A program made the translations under genes and the position numbers. A stretch of DNA of 64,000 nt. It comes from Salipiger bermudensis. Lineage in GTDB: Bacteria > Pseudomonadota > Alphaproteobacteria > Rhodobacterales > Rhodobacteraceae. The DNA is taken from NCBI RefSeq assembly GCF_019801965.1, contig NZ_JAHVIA010000006.1:62001-126000 (forward strand). Direction: 5' to 3'. Under the pieces are notes generated by a model, which saw only the letters and a program-made list of their open reading frames with translations, had not been told where the DNA came from and did no database searches. Below are positions 63,546 through 64,000 of this stretch, in pieces. Within the stretch, counting starts at the first letter, position 1. The number at the start of each line of letters is the position of its first letter.

Positions 63546-64000
63546 TCAGTGGTCGCGCCGCTTGCTGAGATAATCGTCGGTGGTGCGCGGCCGCCTCGGC
63601 TCGCCCACCGCGAAGGGGTTGTTGTCGGAATGATACTGCGCGTTGACGCGGCAGTCGTCACACATCTGGATCATCCGCAGCTTGTCGCCGTCGAACATCG
63701 GATGGGCCTGAAGCTTTTCGGTGATCCGGTCAATGGTCGATTTCACCCCGAAGAGCGTACCGCATTCGACGCAAGGGAACGGCTCTTCCTCGTTCAGCAC
63801 TCGCTGGTCGAAGGCCTCCTCGGTCAGCAAGAGCCGCGGCTCGTAGGCGATGGCGTCCTCGGGGCAGACATTGGCGCAGAGCCCGCATTGCAGGCAGGCG
63901 TCTTCCTGGAAGCGCAGCTGCGGCAGGTCGGGGTTGTCGCCAAGCGCGCCCGAAGGGCAGAGCGAGACGCAGGAGAGACAGAGCGTGCAGGCGTCCTGGT
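63546..64000 (-). CDS. 4Fe-4S ferredoxin-type protein, C-terminal part (cut by window edge)
   Basis: The frame is open to the right edge, so only the C-terminal 150 residues are here. Reading leftward from the edge, two ferredoxin-type motifs appear: CTLCLSCVSLCP and CLQCGLCANVCP, each a CxxCxxCxxxCP, so two 4Fe-4S clusters are expected. These are followed by a pair of CxxC sites (CVECG and CDDC) that could bind a further metal, then NPFAVGEPRRPRTTDDYLSKRRDH. Proteins of this kind precede DUF6494 and mrp in Rhodobacteraceae formate dehydrogenase clusters. Its length and N-terminal domains cannot be seen. Confidence 0.85.
   Translation of the reverse strand, partial: QDACTLCLSCVSLCPSGALGDNPDLPQLRFQEDACLQCGLCANVCPEDAIAYEPRLLLTEEAFDQRVLNEEEPFPCVECGTLFGVKSTIDRITEKLQAHPMFDGDKLRMIQMCDDCRVNAQYHSDNNPFAVGEPRRPRTTDDYLSKRRDH

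Overview
The window looks like a chromosomal segment of an alphaproteobacterium of the Rhodobacteraceae (Roseobacter/Salipiger-like). The grounds are high GC with GC-only wobble use, many ATGA/GTGA-coupled genes, two TRAP transporter operons, a glycerol ABC system of the rhizobial/rhodobacterial type, a monomeric isocitrate dehydrogenase, small Rhodobacteraceae families (DUF6494, DUF6505) beside a formate-dehydrogenase maturation cluster, and a pair of CCUCCUCCC-loop hairpins typical of Rhodobacterales 'cuckoo' RNAs. The species cannot be named from this. No tRNA, rRNA, CRISPR array, prophage or insertion sequence was seen.

Layout. 0-6.7 kb: exopolysaccharide region (FAD oxidoreductase fragment, RTX protein, GT4 glycosyltransferase, and a leftward ExoY-like / ExoF-like / pyruvyltransferase operon). 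7.5-9.3 kb: a ygiC-ygiB-like pair. 9.6-11.5 kb: lone aromatic flavin hydroxylase. 11.6-19.3 kb: sugar-acid catabolism, with leftward LacI regulator, dgoK and dgoA, and rightward TRAP transporter plus IlvD/Edd dehydratase; together they can import and degrade D-galactonate (or a close stereo-analogue) to pyruvate and glyceraldehyde-3-phosphate. 20-26.5 kb: glpSTPQ-DUF2160-glpV glycerol importer, interrupted twice by copies of one palindrome-ended repeat. 27-30.8 kb: three-subunit gluconate-2-dehydrogenase-type enzyme (Tat small subunit, GMC flavoprotein, triheme cytochrome c). 31.5 kb: cuckoo-type small RNA. 31.7-38.2 kb: malonate operon matPQMAB (TRAP import, decarboxylase, CoA ligase) with a divergent GntR regulator and a clear operator. 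38.3-41.6 kb: class II aldolase and a YbiO-type mechanosensitive channel. 41.7-46.5 kb: molybdenum cofactor genes (DUF2478, fdhD, mobA, mobB and a MoeA with an extra N-terminal domain). 46.5-51.9 kb: leftward group of split PQQ dehydrogenase, ABC components and TusA. 52-56.6 kb: YihY, LhgO-like oxidase, outer-membrane barrel and GT87. 56.7-61 kb: icd and a sensor kinase. 61-64 kb: formate-dehydrogenase-associated cluster running off the right edge.

Common themes are uptake and periplasmic oxidation of small organic acids and polyols, plus cofactor supply for molybdoenzymes. Points most worth following are the orphan cuckoo RNA, the asymmetric ATP sites predicted for GlpS/GlpT, the twin repeats in the glycerol operon, the MoeA fusion and the split PQQ dehydrogenase with its mixed ABC genes. 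All functional assignments rest on recognising motifs and gene order by eye; no database search was run.
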